NCBI GenBank assembly: GCA_017475845.1
Contig: JAFVEU010000143.1
Coordinates: 1 to 31,980, forward strand
Source of the DNA: Lachnospiraceae bacterium
GTDB taxonomy: Bacteria; Bacillota; Clostridia; Lachnospirales; Lachnospiraceae
Reading direction: 5' to 3'
DNA: 31,980 nucleotides
How positions within the stretch are numbered: the stretch's first letter is position 1; each line of letters starts with the position of its first letter. This document shows positions 24,555 to 31,957 of this stretch, piece after piece. The notes under the pieces are model-generated. The model ran no database searches. It had not been told where the DNA came from and saw nothing but the letters and a program-made list of their open reading frames with translations. The translations under genes were made by a program, and so were the position numbers.

Positions 24555-25199
24555 ATGGATTTAATAAAGCTGCACGGCATTATCCTCAAAACTGCAGATC
24601 ATGCGGAAACAGACAGACGCATCACCCTTTTGACCGCAGAAAGGGGAAAGATCACCGTTTTCTGCAGGGCGGTGAAACGTCCGGGAAACCGGCTTATGGC
24701 GGCAACTGAGCCCTTTGCCTTCGGGCTGTTTTACCTGACGGAAGGAAAAAGCGCCTACAACCTAAGGGATGCTGAGATATCGGATTATTTTGAGGAGCTG
24801 AGGACGGATCTTGATGCATATTATCTTGGCTCCTACTTTCTGGAATTTGCCGACTACTATTCCAGGGAAAACATGGAGGACAAACCGCTTCTTTCGCTGA
24901 TCTACACATCTCTTCTGGCTCTTATAAGGGAGGATTTTGATAACGGATTCGTGAGAAGCGTCTTTGAGATAAAGATCATATCCATAGAAGGCGAACTTCC
25001 CGGTTTGATTAGGGACAGAAAACTTCTTCCGGGAACCCTTCATGCCATGGATCACATCACTTCAAGCACTCCCAATAATCTCTATACCTTTAAGGTGAAC
25101 CGGGAAGTACAGTCGGAGCTTATGGCTCTTTCCGCTTATTTCGTATCCGTCTGTGTAAGGAAAGACTTTTCTTCTTTAAGGATACTTAAGGAGCTTTGA
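24555..25199 (+). CDS. recO: DNA repair protein RecO, form lacking the zinc finger
   Basis: RecO binds single-stranded DNA and helps load RecA onto gaps. The N-terminal OB fold is clear (IILKTADHAETDRRITLLTAERGKITVFCRAVKRPGNRL) and is followed by a helical domain. The 214-residue length is about 30 short of typical RecO, and the four-cysteine zinc finger expected after the helix that precedes GELPGL is absent (GELPGLIRDRKLLPGTLHAMD has no cysteine). A zinc-less RecO may be usual in this lineage; I cannot check. It follows era by 38 bp. The name rests on the N-terminal half and position. Confidence 0.88.
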   Translation: MDLIKLHGIILKTADHAETDRRITLLTAERGKITVFCRAVKRPGNRLMAATEPFAFGLFYLTEGKSAYNLRDAEISDYFEELRTDLDAYYLGSYFLEFADYYSRENMEDKPLLSLIYTSLLALIREDFDNGFVRSVFEIKIISIEGELPGLIRDRKLLPGTLHAMDHITSSTPNNLYTFKVNREVQSELMALSAYFVSVCVRKDFSSLRILKEL

Positions 25200-25228
25200 C
25201 CGGGGCTCTGAACAGATACGTTTTGTTT

Positions 25229-25256
25229 TTGACATAAGCCCTGATAATGTTATATT
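25229..25256 (+). promoter_or_regulatory. Promoter between recO and the membrane protein gene
   Basis: Perfect TTGACA at 25229-25234, then TATATT at 25251-25256 (16-base spacer) or TATTAT at 25253-25258 (18). It separates the era-recO transcript from the following gene. Confidence 0.75.
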
Positions 25257-25292
25257 ATTATCATTTGGAATAAGTTGGTTTGGAGTTTCCCT

Positions 25293-25991
25293 ATGGTTAA
25301 GAAAAAAAAGGCTGTGCGTCAGAGCAAAAGGCAGAAAGCCAGACGCAGAAAAGCGTATATTGCAAGGTTCATCATACTGGTTCTTGCGATCGCTGCCGTG
25401 GCCGGAGTGGTTTTTTTGGCGGTGAAGCTTTTCGGGACCCTTAAGGACAGACTGCCGGAGCTCCCTGCCGGAGAAGAACAGACTGAGGAAGCGGAGGATA
25501 CATCCTCAAGCTATATCATAGCCATCAATAAGGACGGCTCCCTTACGGAGACCAGTGTGGAGGATTTCGATACCAAGGAATATGATGCCGAAGAGCTTAA
25601 AAAGATGGTAAATGATACCATAAGCGATTATAACGGCTCAGGAGAAGAGAAGATCAGCCTTAGATCCCTGGATATAAAGGACGGCATAGCCAGAGCAGTG
25701 ATATATTATGCTTCCGATAAGGACTATGCTGCGTATAATGAGAAGACATTCGTTATCGGAGATGTAAGTGACCTGGATATTACCGGTGTCACCCTTGCCG
25801 ATGATAATAATACGGTACTCACCAAGGATGCCATGCCTAAGGTTAAGGGAAGCTACGTTCTCCTTAACGATGATACCACGGTGGTGGTTCCGAAGGAGGT
25901 TCAGTACGTATCAAGGAATGTGAAAAAGACCGGTAAAAAGACCGCAGAGGTGAAAAAGGCCGGCATAGACAGCGTGATCATATTCAAGTGA
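25293..25991 (+). CDS. Membrane-anchored protein of unknown function
   Basis: A 232-residue protein beginning with a very basic stretch (MVKKKKAVRQSKRQKARRRKAYIARF), one transmembrane segment (about 26-45, IILVLAIAAVAGVVFLAVKLF) and an extracytoplasmic domain of ~180 residues rich in D, K and T. The positive N-terminus predicts an inside-out orientation with the domain outside. GGAG at 25282-25285 places the start at ATG 25293; a TTG at 25275 would add six residues. I see no catalytic motif and no cysteine in the outer domain. It has its own promoter and lies 52 bp before glyS. The EDTSSSYIIAINKDGSLTETSVEDF segment resembles the start of clostridial single-pass proteins of unknown role. Confidence 0.8.
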   Translation: MVKKKKAVRQSKRQKARRRKAYIARFIILVLAIAAVAGVVFLAVKLFGTLKDRLPELPAGEEQTEEAEDTSSSYIIAINKDGSLTETSVEDFDTKEYDAEELKKMVNDTISDYNGSGEEKISLRSLDIKDGIARAVIYYASDKDYAAYNEKTFVIGDVSDLDITGVTLADDNNTVLTKDAMPKVKGSYVLLNDDTTVVVPKEVQYVSRNVKKTGKKTAEVKKAGIDSVIIFK

Positions 25992-26043
25992 TCCCTGCCG
26001 GGGGCTGCCGGCATATTTCAGTAAGCATAAGGAGATTACATTT

Positions 26044-27435
26044 ATGGAAAAGACAATGGACAAGATCGTGAATATCTGCAAGGGCAGAGGCTTCATCTAC
26101 CCCGGATCAGAGATCTACGGAGGACTGGCCAATACCTGGGACTACGGTAATCTGGGTGTTGAGCTGAAAAACAACATAAAGAAAGCCTGGTGGAAGAGAT
26201 TCGTATCCGGCAATAAGCTGAACGTGGGTGTTGACTGTGCCATTCTTATGAACACACAGACCTATGTGGCTTCGGGACATATCAAAAGCTTCTCGGATCC
26301 GCTGGTTGACTGCCGTGAGTGTAAGGAGCGCTTCAGGGCGGACAAGCTTATCGAGGACTGGGCAAAGGAGAATAACGTGACTCTTGAGTCCTCGGTGGAC
26401 GGCTGGAGTAATGACGAGATGATGGATTATATCAAAAAGAACTCCATTCCCTGTCCCACCTGCGGAAAGCATGATTTCACCGATATCCGCCAGTTCAACC
26501 TTATGTTCAAGACCTTCCAGGGTGTGACCGAGGACGCAAAGAACACGGTCTACCTTCGTCCCGAGACTGCCCAGGGTATCTTCGTCAACTTTAAGAATGT
26601 CCAGAGGACGAGCCGTAAAAAGATCCCCTTCGGAATAGGACAGATAGGAAAGTCCTTCAGAAATGAGATAACTCCCGGCAATTTCACCTTCCGTACCCGT
26701 GAGTTTGAGCAGATGGAGCTGGAATTCTTCTGTGAGCCCGGCACTGACCTTGAGTGGTTTAAATACTGGAAGGATTACTGCCATAAGTTCCTGCTGGATC
26801 TTGGTATGACACCGGAAAGCATCCGCACCCGTGATCATGATCCCGCGGAGCTTGCGTTCTACTCAAATGCCACCACTGACTTTGAATACCTCTTCCCCTT
26901 CGGCTGGGGCGAGCTCTGGGGCGTGGCAGACAGGACCGACTATGATCTGACCCAGCATCAGAACACCTCCGGTGAGGATATGAGCTACTTTGACGACACA
27001 AAGAATGAGCGCTATATCCCCTATTGCATAGAGCCGTCACTTGGAGCGGACCGCCTTGTACTTGCGATACTCTGCGATGCTTACGACGAGGAGGAGCTTG
27101 AAGGCGGAGATATAAGGAACGTGATGCATTTCCATCCGGCTCTTGCACCCGTAAAGATCGGAGTGCTTCCTTTGAGCAAGAAGCTAAACGAAGGTGCTGA
27201 AAAGATCTTTGACGAGCTGAGCGGTTATTATAACTGCGAATTCGATGACAGGGGCGCCATCGGAAAGCGTTACAGGAGACAGGATGAGATCGGTACTCCC
27301 TACTGCATAACCTACGACTTTGATTCGGAGACCGACCATGCCGTTACGGTCCGCGACAGGGACAGCATGTCTCAGGAGAGGATAGCCATAGCAGAGCTTA
27401 AAGACTACTTCAGGGATAAATTTGAATTTGTATGA
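26044..27435 (+). CDS. glyS: Glycyl-tRNA synthetase, single-chain type
   Basis: Charges tRNA-Gly with glycine. This is the 463-residue homodimeric type (archaeal/eukaryote-like GlyRS, also in many Firmicutes), not the alpha2-beta2 bacterial type. Features are the N-terminal class II core (CKGRGFIYPGSEIYGGLANTWDYGNLGVELKNN), an insertion with C-x-x-C pairs (DCREC near 90, CPTCGKHDF near 139), LRPETAQGIF, motif 3 near GADRLVLAILCDAY, and the C-terminal anticodon-binding domain (KIGVLPLSKKL, then GAIGKRYRRQDEIGTPYCITYD). AAGGAG at about 26029-26034 fits ATG 26044. The upstream leader shows no T-box (no GGGTGGNACCGCG). Confidence 0.97.
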   Translation: MEKTMDKIVNICKGRGFIYPGSEIYGGLANTWDYGNLGVELKNNIKKAWWKRFVSGNKLNVGVDCAILMNTQTYVASGHIKSFSDPLVDCRECKERFRADKLIEDWAKENNVTLESSVDGWSNDEMMDYIKKNSIPCPTCGKHDFTDIRQFNLMFKTFQGVTEDAKNTVYLRPETAQGIFVNFKNVQRTSRKKIPFGIGQIGKSFRNEITPGNFTFRTREFEQMELEFFCEPGTDLEWFKYWKDYCHKFLLDLGMTPESIRTRDHDPAELAFYSNATTDFEYLFPFGWGELWGVADRTDYDLTQHQNTSGEDMSYFDDTKNERYIPYCIEPSLGADRLVLAILCDAYDEEELEGGDIRNVMHFHPALAPVKIGVLPLSKKLNEGAEKIFDELSGYYNCEFDDRGAIGKRYRRQDEIGTPYCITYDFDSETDHAVTVRDRDSMSQERIAIAELKDYFRDKFEFV

Positions 27436-27443
27436 TCATTTTT

Positions 27444-27517
27444 AAGCCGGAGGATTCCGGATTTGTACGGATTTATGTAACTGTTCGGAAGCCGGAGGGT
27501 TCCGGACGTATAGATTT
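27444..27517. repeat. Two tandem ~30-bp hairpin repeats between glyS and alaS
   Basis: AAGCCGGAGGATTCCGGA (from 27444) and AAGCCGGAGGGTTCCGGA (from 27489) start two near-copies, each a hairpin CCGGA-N4-TCCGG. The second is followed by ATTTTT, so it may end the glyS transcript or regulate alaS. There is no T-box motif. Confidence 0.65.
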
Positions 27518-27539
27518 TTGAAAGGTATTGTAGATCAGT

Positions 27540-30191
27540 ATGAAACAATTCAGTGCAAACGAACTCAGAAAAGCGTGGAAACAGTTTTATATCGACAGGG
27601 GACATGTGGACTGCGGAGCAGTATCACTGGTAAGCGACGGTTCCACCGGTGTAATGTTTAACGTTGCCGGAATGCAGCCTCTTATGCCCTATCTCCTTGG
27701 GAAAAAGCATCCTATGGGAAAAAGGCTCTGTAATGTTCAGGGCTGTGTCCGTACCAATGACATAGATTCTGTCGGAGATAAGAGCCATGTAACCTTCTTT
27801 GAGATGCTGGGAAGCTGGAGCCTTGGAGATTATTTCAAGGAAGAACGCTGCAAATGGAGCTATGAGCTGCTTACGGAGGTTTTCGGCTTCGATAAGGATC
27901 ATCTGGCTGCTACGGTCTTTGCCGGGGATGAGAACGCTCCCAGAGATGAGGAAGGTGCTGAATTCAGAGTAAAGTCCGGATTCAAGAGAGAGAATATATA
28001 TTACCTTCCCGCCAAGGACAACTGGTGGGGGCTGGAATACGGTCCCTGCGGCCCCGACAGTGAAATGTTCTATATAGCAGACAGGGAGGACTGCGGTCCT
28101 GACTGCGGCCCCGGCTGTGACTGCGGAAAATATACGGAGCTTGGAAATGATGTGTTCATGCAGTATGAAAAGCATCATGACGGGACACTTACTCCCCTTG
28201 CCCAGAAGAACGTGGATACCGGCTGGGGACTTGAGAGGATCCTTGCTTTCCTTAACGGTACCAGAGATGTTTATCAGGTGGATGTATTCCTTCCTGTCAT
28301 TCAATATATTGAGAAAGAAACGGGATTAAAGTATGACGCCGATGAAAAGGCTACCCGCTCCATGAGGATCCTTGCGGATCATATCAGGACCTCCGTTATG
28401 CTCATCGGAGACGAGGCAAAGCTGCTGCCTTCAAATACCGGTGCCGGCTACATCTTAAGAAGGCTTATCCGCCGCGCAGTAAGGCACAGCAGGGCTTTGA
28501 ACCTAAATAAAGAGAAGGTGCTGAACATCGCTTCCATCTTTATTGATGAGATCTATGCCGAGAGCTATCCCAACCTAAAAGAAAACCGGAAATTCGTTCT
28601 TTCAGAGCTTGAAAAGGAGATAAGCAGATTTGAGAGTACTCTTGAGAACGGAATGAAGGAATTCAAAAAGATACTTGATAAGGCAAAAGAGGAAAAAGGT
28701 TCCGGGATAAGCGGTGATATGGCTTTCTTCCTCTATGACACCTATGGGTTCCCCTTAGAGCTTACCGAAGAGCTGGCCGAAGAAGAGGGACTTAGGGTGG
28801 ATAAAGAGGGCTTTGACAAGGCTATGGAGCAGCAGAAGAAACAGGCCCGTGAGAATCAGAATTTCTCCCAGAATCTGGATGCTGCCGCAGGAGTATTTGA
28901 CAGCCTTTCCGAGGATATCGTAACTGAATTTACCGGATATGAGAATTTTAATGATGATGGTGTCATCAAAGCCATGGCAGGAGATGGCGCTCTCACGGAT
29001 GAGCTTAAAGAGGGAGAAAAGGGCAGCATCATAACCGACAGGACCCCGTTCTACGGAACCATGGGAGGCCAGGTCGGAGACAGCGGAGTGATTAAGGGAG
29101 AGAACGGTGCTTTGTTCCTTGTTGCCGAGACTGTACATGCGGGAGCCGGCAGGACCGTCCATGTGGGCGAAGTTAAAAAGGGTGCCTTCAGGAGCGGAGA
29201 CAGGGTCGAGCTCAATGTGGATGTCAGCGAGAGGAACCGGACCTGCCGCAACCATTCTGCCACCCATCTTTTACAGAAGGCTTTAAGAGAGGTTCTGGGT
29301 GAGCATGTTGAACAGGCAGGATCTTATCAGGATACGGATAAGACCAGGTTTGACTTCAGCCATGATAAGGCCATGACGAAGGAAGAGTTAAAGAAGGTGG
29401 AGGATCTTGTAAATGAGAAGATCGCCGAGGCTTTAAGTGTTTCCACTGCCGAAATGACCATGGATGAAGCAAAGAAGACAGGAGCCATGGCTCTCTTCGG
29501 TGAGAAGTACGGTGACATTGTCCGGGTGGTAAAAATGGGAGACTTCTCCGTAGAGCTTTGCGGCGGAACCCATGTTAAAAACACAAGCCATATAGGAATA
29601 TTCAAGATCCTGTCAGAAAGCGGTGTTGCTGCCGGTGTCAGGCGTATTGAAGCCCTTACGGGAGATAATGCAAGGAATTATTACAGGGAGACGGAGGATA
29701 AACTGGAAGCTGCCGCAGCACTGTTAAAAGCCACTCCTGCTACCCTCTCCGAACACATAAAGAAGCTGCAGGAGGAACTGAAAGCAGTTAAGAGCGAGAA
29801 CGAATCCTTAAAGAGCAAGGCTAATAACGAGGCTCTGGGTGATGTTCAGTCAAAGGACGTGAAGGGAGTAAAGCTTTTCGCTGCCTCCGTTCCCGGAGTT
29901 GACATGAACGGCCTGAGAGAGCTTTCCGACAAGCTTAAGGAAAAGGAAGACTGTGCGGTAATAGTCCTTCTGTCCGAAAACGACGGAAAAGCCAATATCG
30001 TTGCTGCCGCTACAGACGGAGCACAGAAGAAGGGCGCCCATGCAGGAAACCTGATCAAAGCCATTGCTTCCCTGGTAGGAGGCGGCGGAGGCGGACGTCG
30101 CAACATGGCCCAGGCCGGTGGAAAGAACCCCGCAGGTATCCCCGATGCCCTTAAGAAAGCTGAGGAAGTGCTTTCAGAGCAGATACAGTAA
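27540..30191 (+). CDS. alaS: Alanyl-tRNA synthetase
   Basis: Charges tRNA-Ala and edits mischarged Ser and Gly. The 883-residue protein has class II motifs in the first ~450 residues (FFEMLGSWSLGDYFK, DNWWGLEYGPCGPDSEMFY, NTGAGYILRRLIRRAVRH) and a cysteine-rich insertion (REDCGPDCGPGCDCGKYTE near 182). The editing domain carries the HxxxH motif NHSATHLL at about 571-578 and CxxxH in CGGTHVKN at about 674-681. The coiled-coil C-terminal DHHA1 domain ends in GGGGGGRRNMAQAGGK. The length is normal. The start is ATG 27540; AAAGG lies about 14 bases upstream, so the ribosome site is weak. Two hairpin repeats precede it and duplicated terminators follow. Confidence 0.98.
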   Translation: MKQFSANELRKAWKQFYIDRGHVDCGAVSLVSDGSTGVMFNVAGMQPLMPYLLGKKHPMGKRLCNVQGCVRTNDIDSVGDKSHVTFFEMLGSWSLGDYFKEERCKWSYELLTEVFGFDKDHLAATVFAGDENAPRDEEGAEFRVKSGFKRENIYYLPAKDNWWGLEYGPCGPDSEMFYIADREDCGPDCGPGCDCGKYTELGNDVFMQYEKHHDGTLTPLAQKNVDTGWGLERILAFLNGTRDVYQVDVFLPVIQYIEKETGLKYDADEKATRSMRILADHIRTSVMLIGDEAKLLPSNTGAGYILRRLIRRAVRHSRALNLNKEKVLNIASIFIDEIYAESYPNLKENRKFVLSELEKEISRFESTLENGMKEFKKILDKAKEEKGSGISGDMAFFLYDTYGFPLELTEELAEEEGLRVDKEGFDKAMEQQKKQARENQNFSQNLDAAAGVFDSLSEDIVTEFTGYENFNDDGVIKAMAGDGALTDELKEGEKGSIITDRTPFYGTMGGQVGDSGVIKGENGALFLVAETVHAGAGRTVHVGEVKKGAFRSGDRVELNVDVSERNRTCRNHSATHLLQKALREVLGEHVEQAGSYQDTDKTRFDFSHDKAMTKEELKKVEDLVNEKIAEALSVSTAEMTMDEAKKTGAMALFGEKYGDIVRVVKMGDFSVELCGGTHVKNTSHIGIFKILSESGVAAGVRRIEALTGDNARNYYRETEDKLEAAAALLKATPATLSEHIKKLQEELKAVKSENESLKSKANNEALGDVQSKDVKGVKLFAASVPGVDMNGLRELSDKLKEKEDCAVIVLLSENDGKANIVAAATDGAQKKGAHAGNLIKAIASLVGGGGGGRRNMAQAGGKNPAGIPDALKKAEEVLSEQIQ

Positions 30192-30232
30192 GCAACCGAT
30201 ACATAACAGATTTTTTATTCTATGTATATCCA

Positions 30233-30280
30233 GTCCCGCACAGAGTCTTAGATTCAAGGATTCTGTGCGGGACTTTGTTT
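30233..30280 (+). terminator. alaS terminator
   Basis: GTCCCGCACAGA at 30233-30244 pairs perfectly with TCTGTGCGGGAC at 30262-30273, followed by TTTGTTT. Confidence 0.85.
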
Positions 30281-30339
30281 CTTAGATCCTGCAGAGTCAT
30301 AGATCCAAGGACCCTGTGCGGGAATTCGTTTCTTAGAAT
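30241..30339 (+). repeat. Tandem duplication of the alaS terminator
   Basis: The segment 30241-30288 (CAGAGTCTTAGATTCAAGGA...) recurs at 30292-30339 (CAGAGTCATAGATCCAAGGA...) with a few substitutions. The second copy keeps the CTGTGCGGGA right arm and TTCGTTTCTTAG tail but lacks a full left arm, so it is a degenerate second terminator. Confidence 0.8.
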
Positions 30340-30377
30340 TAAACTCGCAAACGCTTCGCTTTTTGCTCGTTATAAAA

Positions 30378-30470
30378 TCGCTGCTTACGCAGCTCTCCGG
30401 GTACGGGGCTTATAACCCCGCACCCGAAATCAAGATATTCCCACCACCTAAAGGTGGTGGGTTATCTTGA
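30378..30470 (+). mobile_element. Possible IS200/IS605-type right end or guide-RNA-like remnant
   Basis: Three consecutive hairpins on the + strand: GCTGC-TTAC-GCAGC (30380-30393); CGGGT-A-CGGGG / CCCCG-C-ACCCG (30398-30426); and a long terminal one, TCAAGATA..CCCACCACC / TAAA / GGTGGTGGG.TATCTTGA (30430-30470). A terminal GC-rich hairpin with a TAAA loop after two smaller stems is the form of the right end of IS200/IS605 elements, where the 3' end of TnpB guide RNA lies. No tnpA or tnpB ORF is in the window, so this would be a solo end or a PATE-like remnant. The assignment is inference from fold and memory of such ends. Confidence 0.5.
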
Positions 30471-30480
30471 AAATTTTATA

Positions 30481-30682
30481 TATTATGATGTTGGGGTCAA
30501 AAGGTATTTTGTCCCCAACTGATACCGCGAATTACTCTGTTGCTAAAGCAACTCCCGCAATTCTGAAACACTCACAATCCGCGCAATAGCGCAACTTGTT
30601 CGTGTTTCACGAGTCACAAAGCCATAATGATTTACAAACAATTTTGAAAGCATTATGACGTTTTGACCCTAACATCATATTA
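30481..30682. mobile_element. ~200-bp non-coding element with terminal inverted repeats
   Basis: The left end (from 30481, ATGATGTTGGGGTCAAAA core at 30485-30502) and the right end (TTTTGACCCTAACATCAT, 30661-30678) are inverted repeats, 20 of 22 over the longest alignment. Just inside the left end, GTTGGGGTCAAAA 30490-30502 also pairs with TTTTGTCCCCAAC 30507-30519. The interior has TGAAACAC/GTGTTTCA (30555-30609) around GCGC-AATA-GCGC, and CATAATG/CATTATG (30623-30657). No ORF. It resembles a MITE-like or REP-like mosaic element. It lies just 3' of the yneA-like gene (minus strand) and could act as its transcript end. Confidence 0.65.
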
Positions 30683-30700
30683 TCGAAGATATATATGGGA

Positions 30701-31108
30701 TTATCTGTATACGGGTATTATTATATGATTGCCTGAAGTCAGGCTTCCGTCATAGTCCAGGTGGTTTATTGAGACTATCTCACGCTTTAACCTGTCTCTG
30801 TCTTCATATTCAACGGAGAGATATTCCTCCGCAAGGGAATCAATGCTGTCACCGGGATAGACAAGAACGGAGGTGTACATCTTTTCTTTCGCGTTCGTGG
30901 CGGAGAAGTCCTGTCCGGCAAAGATATGGACGCAGAAACTGAATGTGAACACCATAAGGAGCACAACAAGGGCAGTTAAGAATCTGGAAAGCATCCTCTT
31001 CATCTTTCTTCTACCGGAGATCCTTATATGCTTCCTCGATTTGCGGGCCTTTACACTTTCTACCCTTGCGTTTTGTTCCATTTCCCTTAGATCCATCATA
31101 TTCCTCAT
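30701..31108 (-). CDS. yneA: YneA-like SOS cell-division inhibitor (LysM protein)
   Basis: A 135-residue single-pass protein: a basic cytosolic N-terminus of ~45 residues (including KARKSRKHIRISGRRKMKR), a transmembrane segment at about 42-64 (FLTALVVLLMVFTFSFCVHIF), and an outer domain ending in a LysM-like motif (YTSVLVYPGDSIDSLAEEYL...HLDYDGSLTSGNHIIIPVY). In Bacillus and relatives, YneA is an SOS-induced protein of this architecture that delays division. Three LexA boxes and a consensus promoter upstream make that the best reading. I take ATG at 31108; ATG at 31099 is an alternative. B. subtilis yneA lies next to lexA, whereas here they are 20 kb apart. The symbol is by architecture and regulation. 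Confidence 0.82.
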   Translation of the reverse strand: MRNMMDLREMEQNARVESVKARKSRKHIRISGRRKMKRMLSRFLTALVVLLMVFTFSFCVHIFAGQDFSATNAKEKMYTSVLVYPGDSIDSLAEEYLSVEYEDRDRLKREIVSINHLDYDGSLTSGNHIIIPVYR

Positions 31109-31142
31109 ATTTCATTTCCCTCATAGTATCACTGTACGCATC

Positions 31143-31156
31143 AGAACATTCGTTCG
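31143..31156. promoter_or_regulatory. LexA box 1 of yneA-like gene (downstream of promoter)
   Basis: AGAACATTCGTTCG, a GAAC-N4-GTTC palindrome, just downstream of the expected transcription start. Confidence 0.85.
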
Positions 31157-31167
31157 ACCTGTTTTTG

Positions 31168-31196
31168 ATTATATCGAACATTCGTTTGTCTGTCAA
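31168..31196 (-). promoter_or_regulatory. Perfect consensus promoter of yneA-like gene
   Basis: On the minus strand TTGACA (plus 31191-31196), a 17-base spacer and TATAAT (plus 31168-31173): all twelve core bases match the sigma-A consensus. Such a strong promoter would need tight repression, supplied by LexA box 2 within the spacer. Confidence 0.92.
31175..31188. promoter_or_regulatory. LexA box 2 of yneA-like gene (in promoter spacer)
   Basis: CGAACATTCGTTTG, lying entirely between the -35 and -10 elements. Confidence 0.9.
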
Positions 31197-31204
31197 CAGA
31201 AAAT

Positions 31205-31218
31205 CGAAAATTTGTTCT
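31205..31218. promoter_or_regulatory. Degenerate LexA box 3 of yneA-like gene (upstream of -35)
   Basis: CGAAAATTTGTTCT, one half-site weakened (GAAA instead of GAAC). Spaced 30 bp from box 2, which is 32 bp from box 1, about three helical turns each. Confidence 0.65.
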
Positions 31219-31330
31219 ATTAATTTCTTCCTTTTTCTCCGCAGATCAATCCTCAGATTTCCTTGGTAATCACCTCATATACGTTGCAAATATGCTTTTC
31301 TCGGACTCCGACGGACAATGTTGCGTGATG

Positions 31331-31362
31331 ACTGGACATCCGTCTTTGATAACTGGACATCC
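31331..31362. repeat. Paired ACTGGACATCC repeats, possible IS end
   Basis: GATGACTGGACATCC (31327-31341) and GATAACTGGACATCC (31348-31362), 14 of 15 identical, offset 21 bp. Closely repeated short motifs at a terminus are typical of IS21-type element ends. No transposase is present here. Confidence 0.35.
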
Positions 31363-31475
31363 TTAACCGTTTTGGATTTTTATTTGGTTTCAAGGGAAAG
31401 CCCTGTGCTTATGCACTCTCGGCATCAGTCATAAAACTAAATACAGATTAATTAAGCGGTTAAGGATATAGTTGT

Positions 31476-31730
31476 GAATATTCCTGACGGTCTTACACCG
31501 GCTATTCGGTGATAGGAAACCGCTTCCTGACAATCTCAATTCTGCATTCGGTAGTTTGCTTGAATAGCCTTCGTTAGTAAAGTCTGCTTCGCACCGCTGA
31601 AGCAGCAAGGGCTTGACAAATAAAGCCTATTAAAGCTCATATCACCCAAGCAGAATTAAGACGGTTTCCGGCATCCGGAATACCGGCTTCCAAATTTCCG
31701 GAATTGCGGTTTCCTGTGACAAGAATATTC
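31476..31730. repeat. Cluster of nested inverted repeats
   Basis: Several arm pairs lie within 255 bp: GAATATTC 31476-31483 and 31723-31730 (self-palindromic); AGGAAACCGC near 31514 with GCGGTTTCCT 31706-31715; GGCTATTC 31500-31507 with GAATAGCC 31562-31569; AATTCTGC 31538-31545 with GCAGAATT 31650-31657. Some may be chance. Together with the lack of coding frames they suggest a decayed palindromic element. Confidence 0.4.
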
Positions 31731-31811
31731 AGAGTTGCTTTGCCTTGTCAGATGACGCCGCTTTGTTGTCATCCTTTGGAGCAGGCAAAGATGTCCTTTT
31801 ACCAATATGTT

Positions 31812-31936
31812 TGCCTAAGGGTGAAAAAATCCCCCAAAAAGGGCATAAAACAGGAGCATAGCGGCAGCAGTAGAAGAGAAGAATATGCCTAAGAGCGAAG
31901 AAATCCCCCAAAAAGGGCATAAAACAGGAACACAGC
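31812..31936. repeat. 51-bp direct repeat, two copies
   Basis: 31812-31862 and 31886-31936 are identical at 46 of 51 positions, and every difference is a transition. The shared core is AATCCCCCAAAAAGGGCATA. Copies are offset by 74 bp and end near the window edge, so more copies may follow. Confidence 0.85.
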
Positions 31937-31957
31937 CGCATGGATAATGCGGCTGTG
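31931..31957. repeat. Perfect 11-bp palindrome after second direct repeat
   Basis: CACAGCCGCAT (31931-31941), 5-base loop, ATGCGGCTGTG (31947-31957). No T tract follows on either strand, so it is not a clear terminator; it is probably part of the same repeat family. Confidence 0.7.

Noticed and set aside
25992..26030. Terminator between the membrane protein gene and glyS
   Set aside because: GCCGG/CCGGC hairpin only five base pairs and no T run; glyS may be co-transcribed.
26107..26838. 243-residue minus-strand ORF inside glyS
   Set aside because: Antisense shadow of a highly conserved synthetase gene with no start signals.
27436..27539. T-box riboswitch before alaS
   Set aside because: The T-box sequence GGGTGGNACCGCG and a specifier stem are absent.
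31812..31936. CRISPR array
   Set aside because: Only two repeats of 51 bp with imperfect identity and a 23-bp gap, no cas genes nearby; repeat too long and spacing too short.
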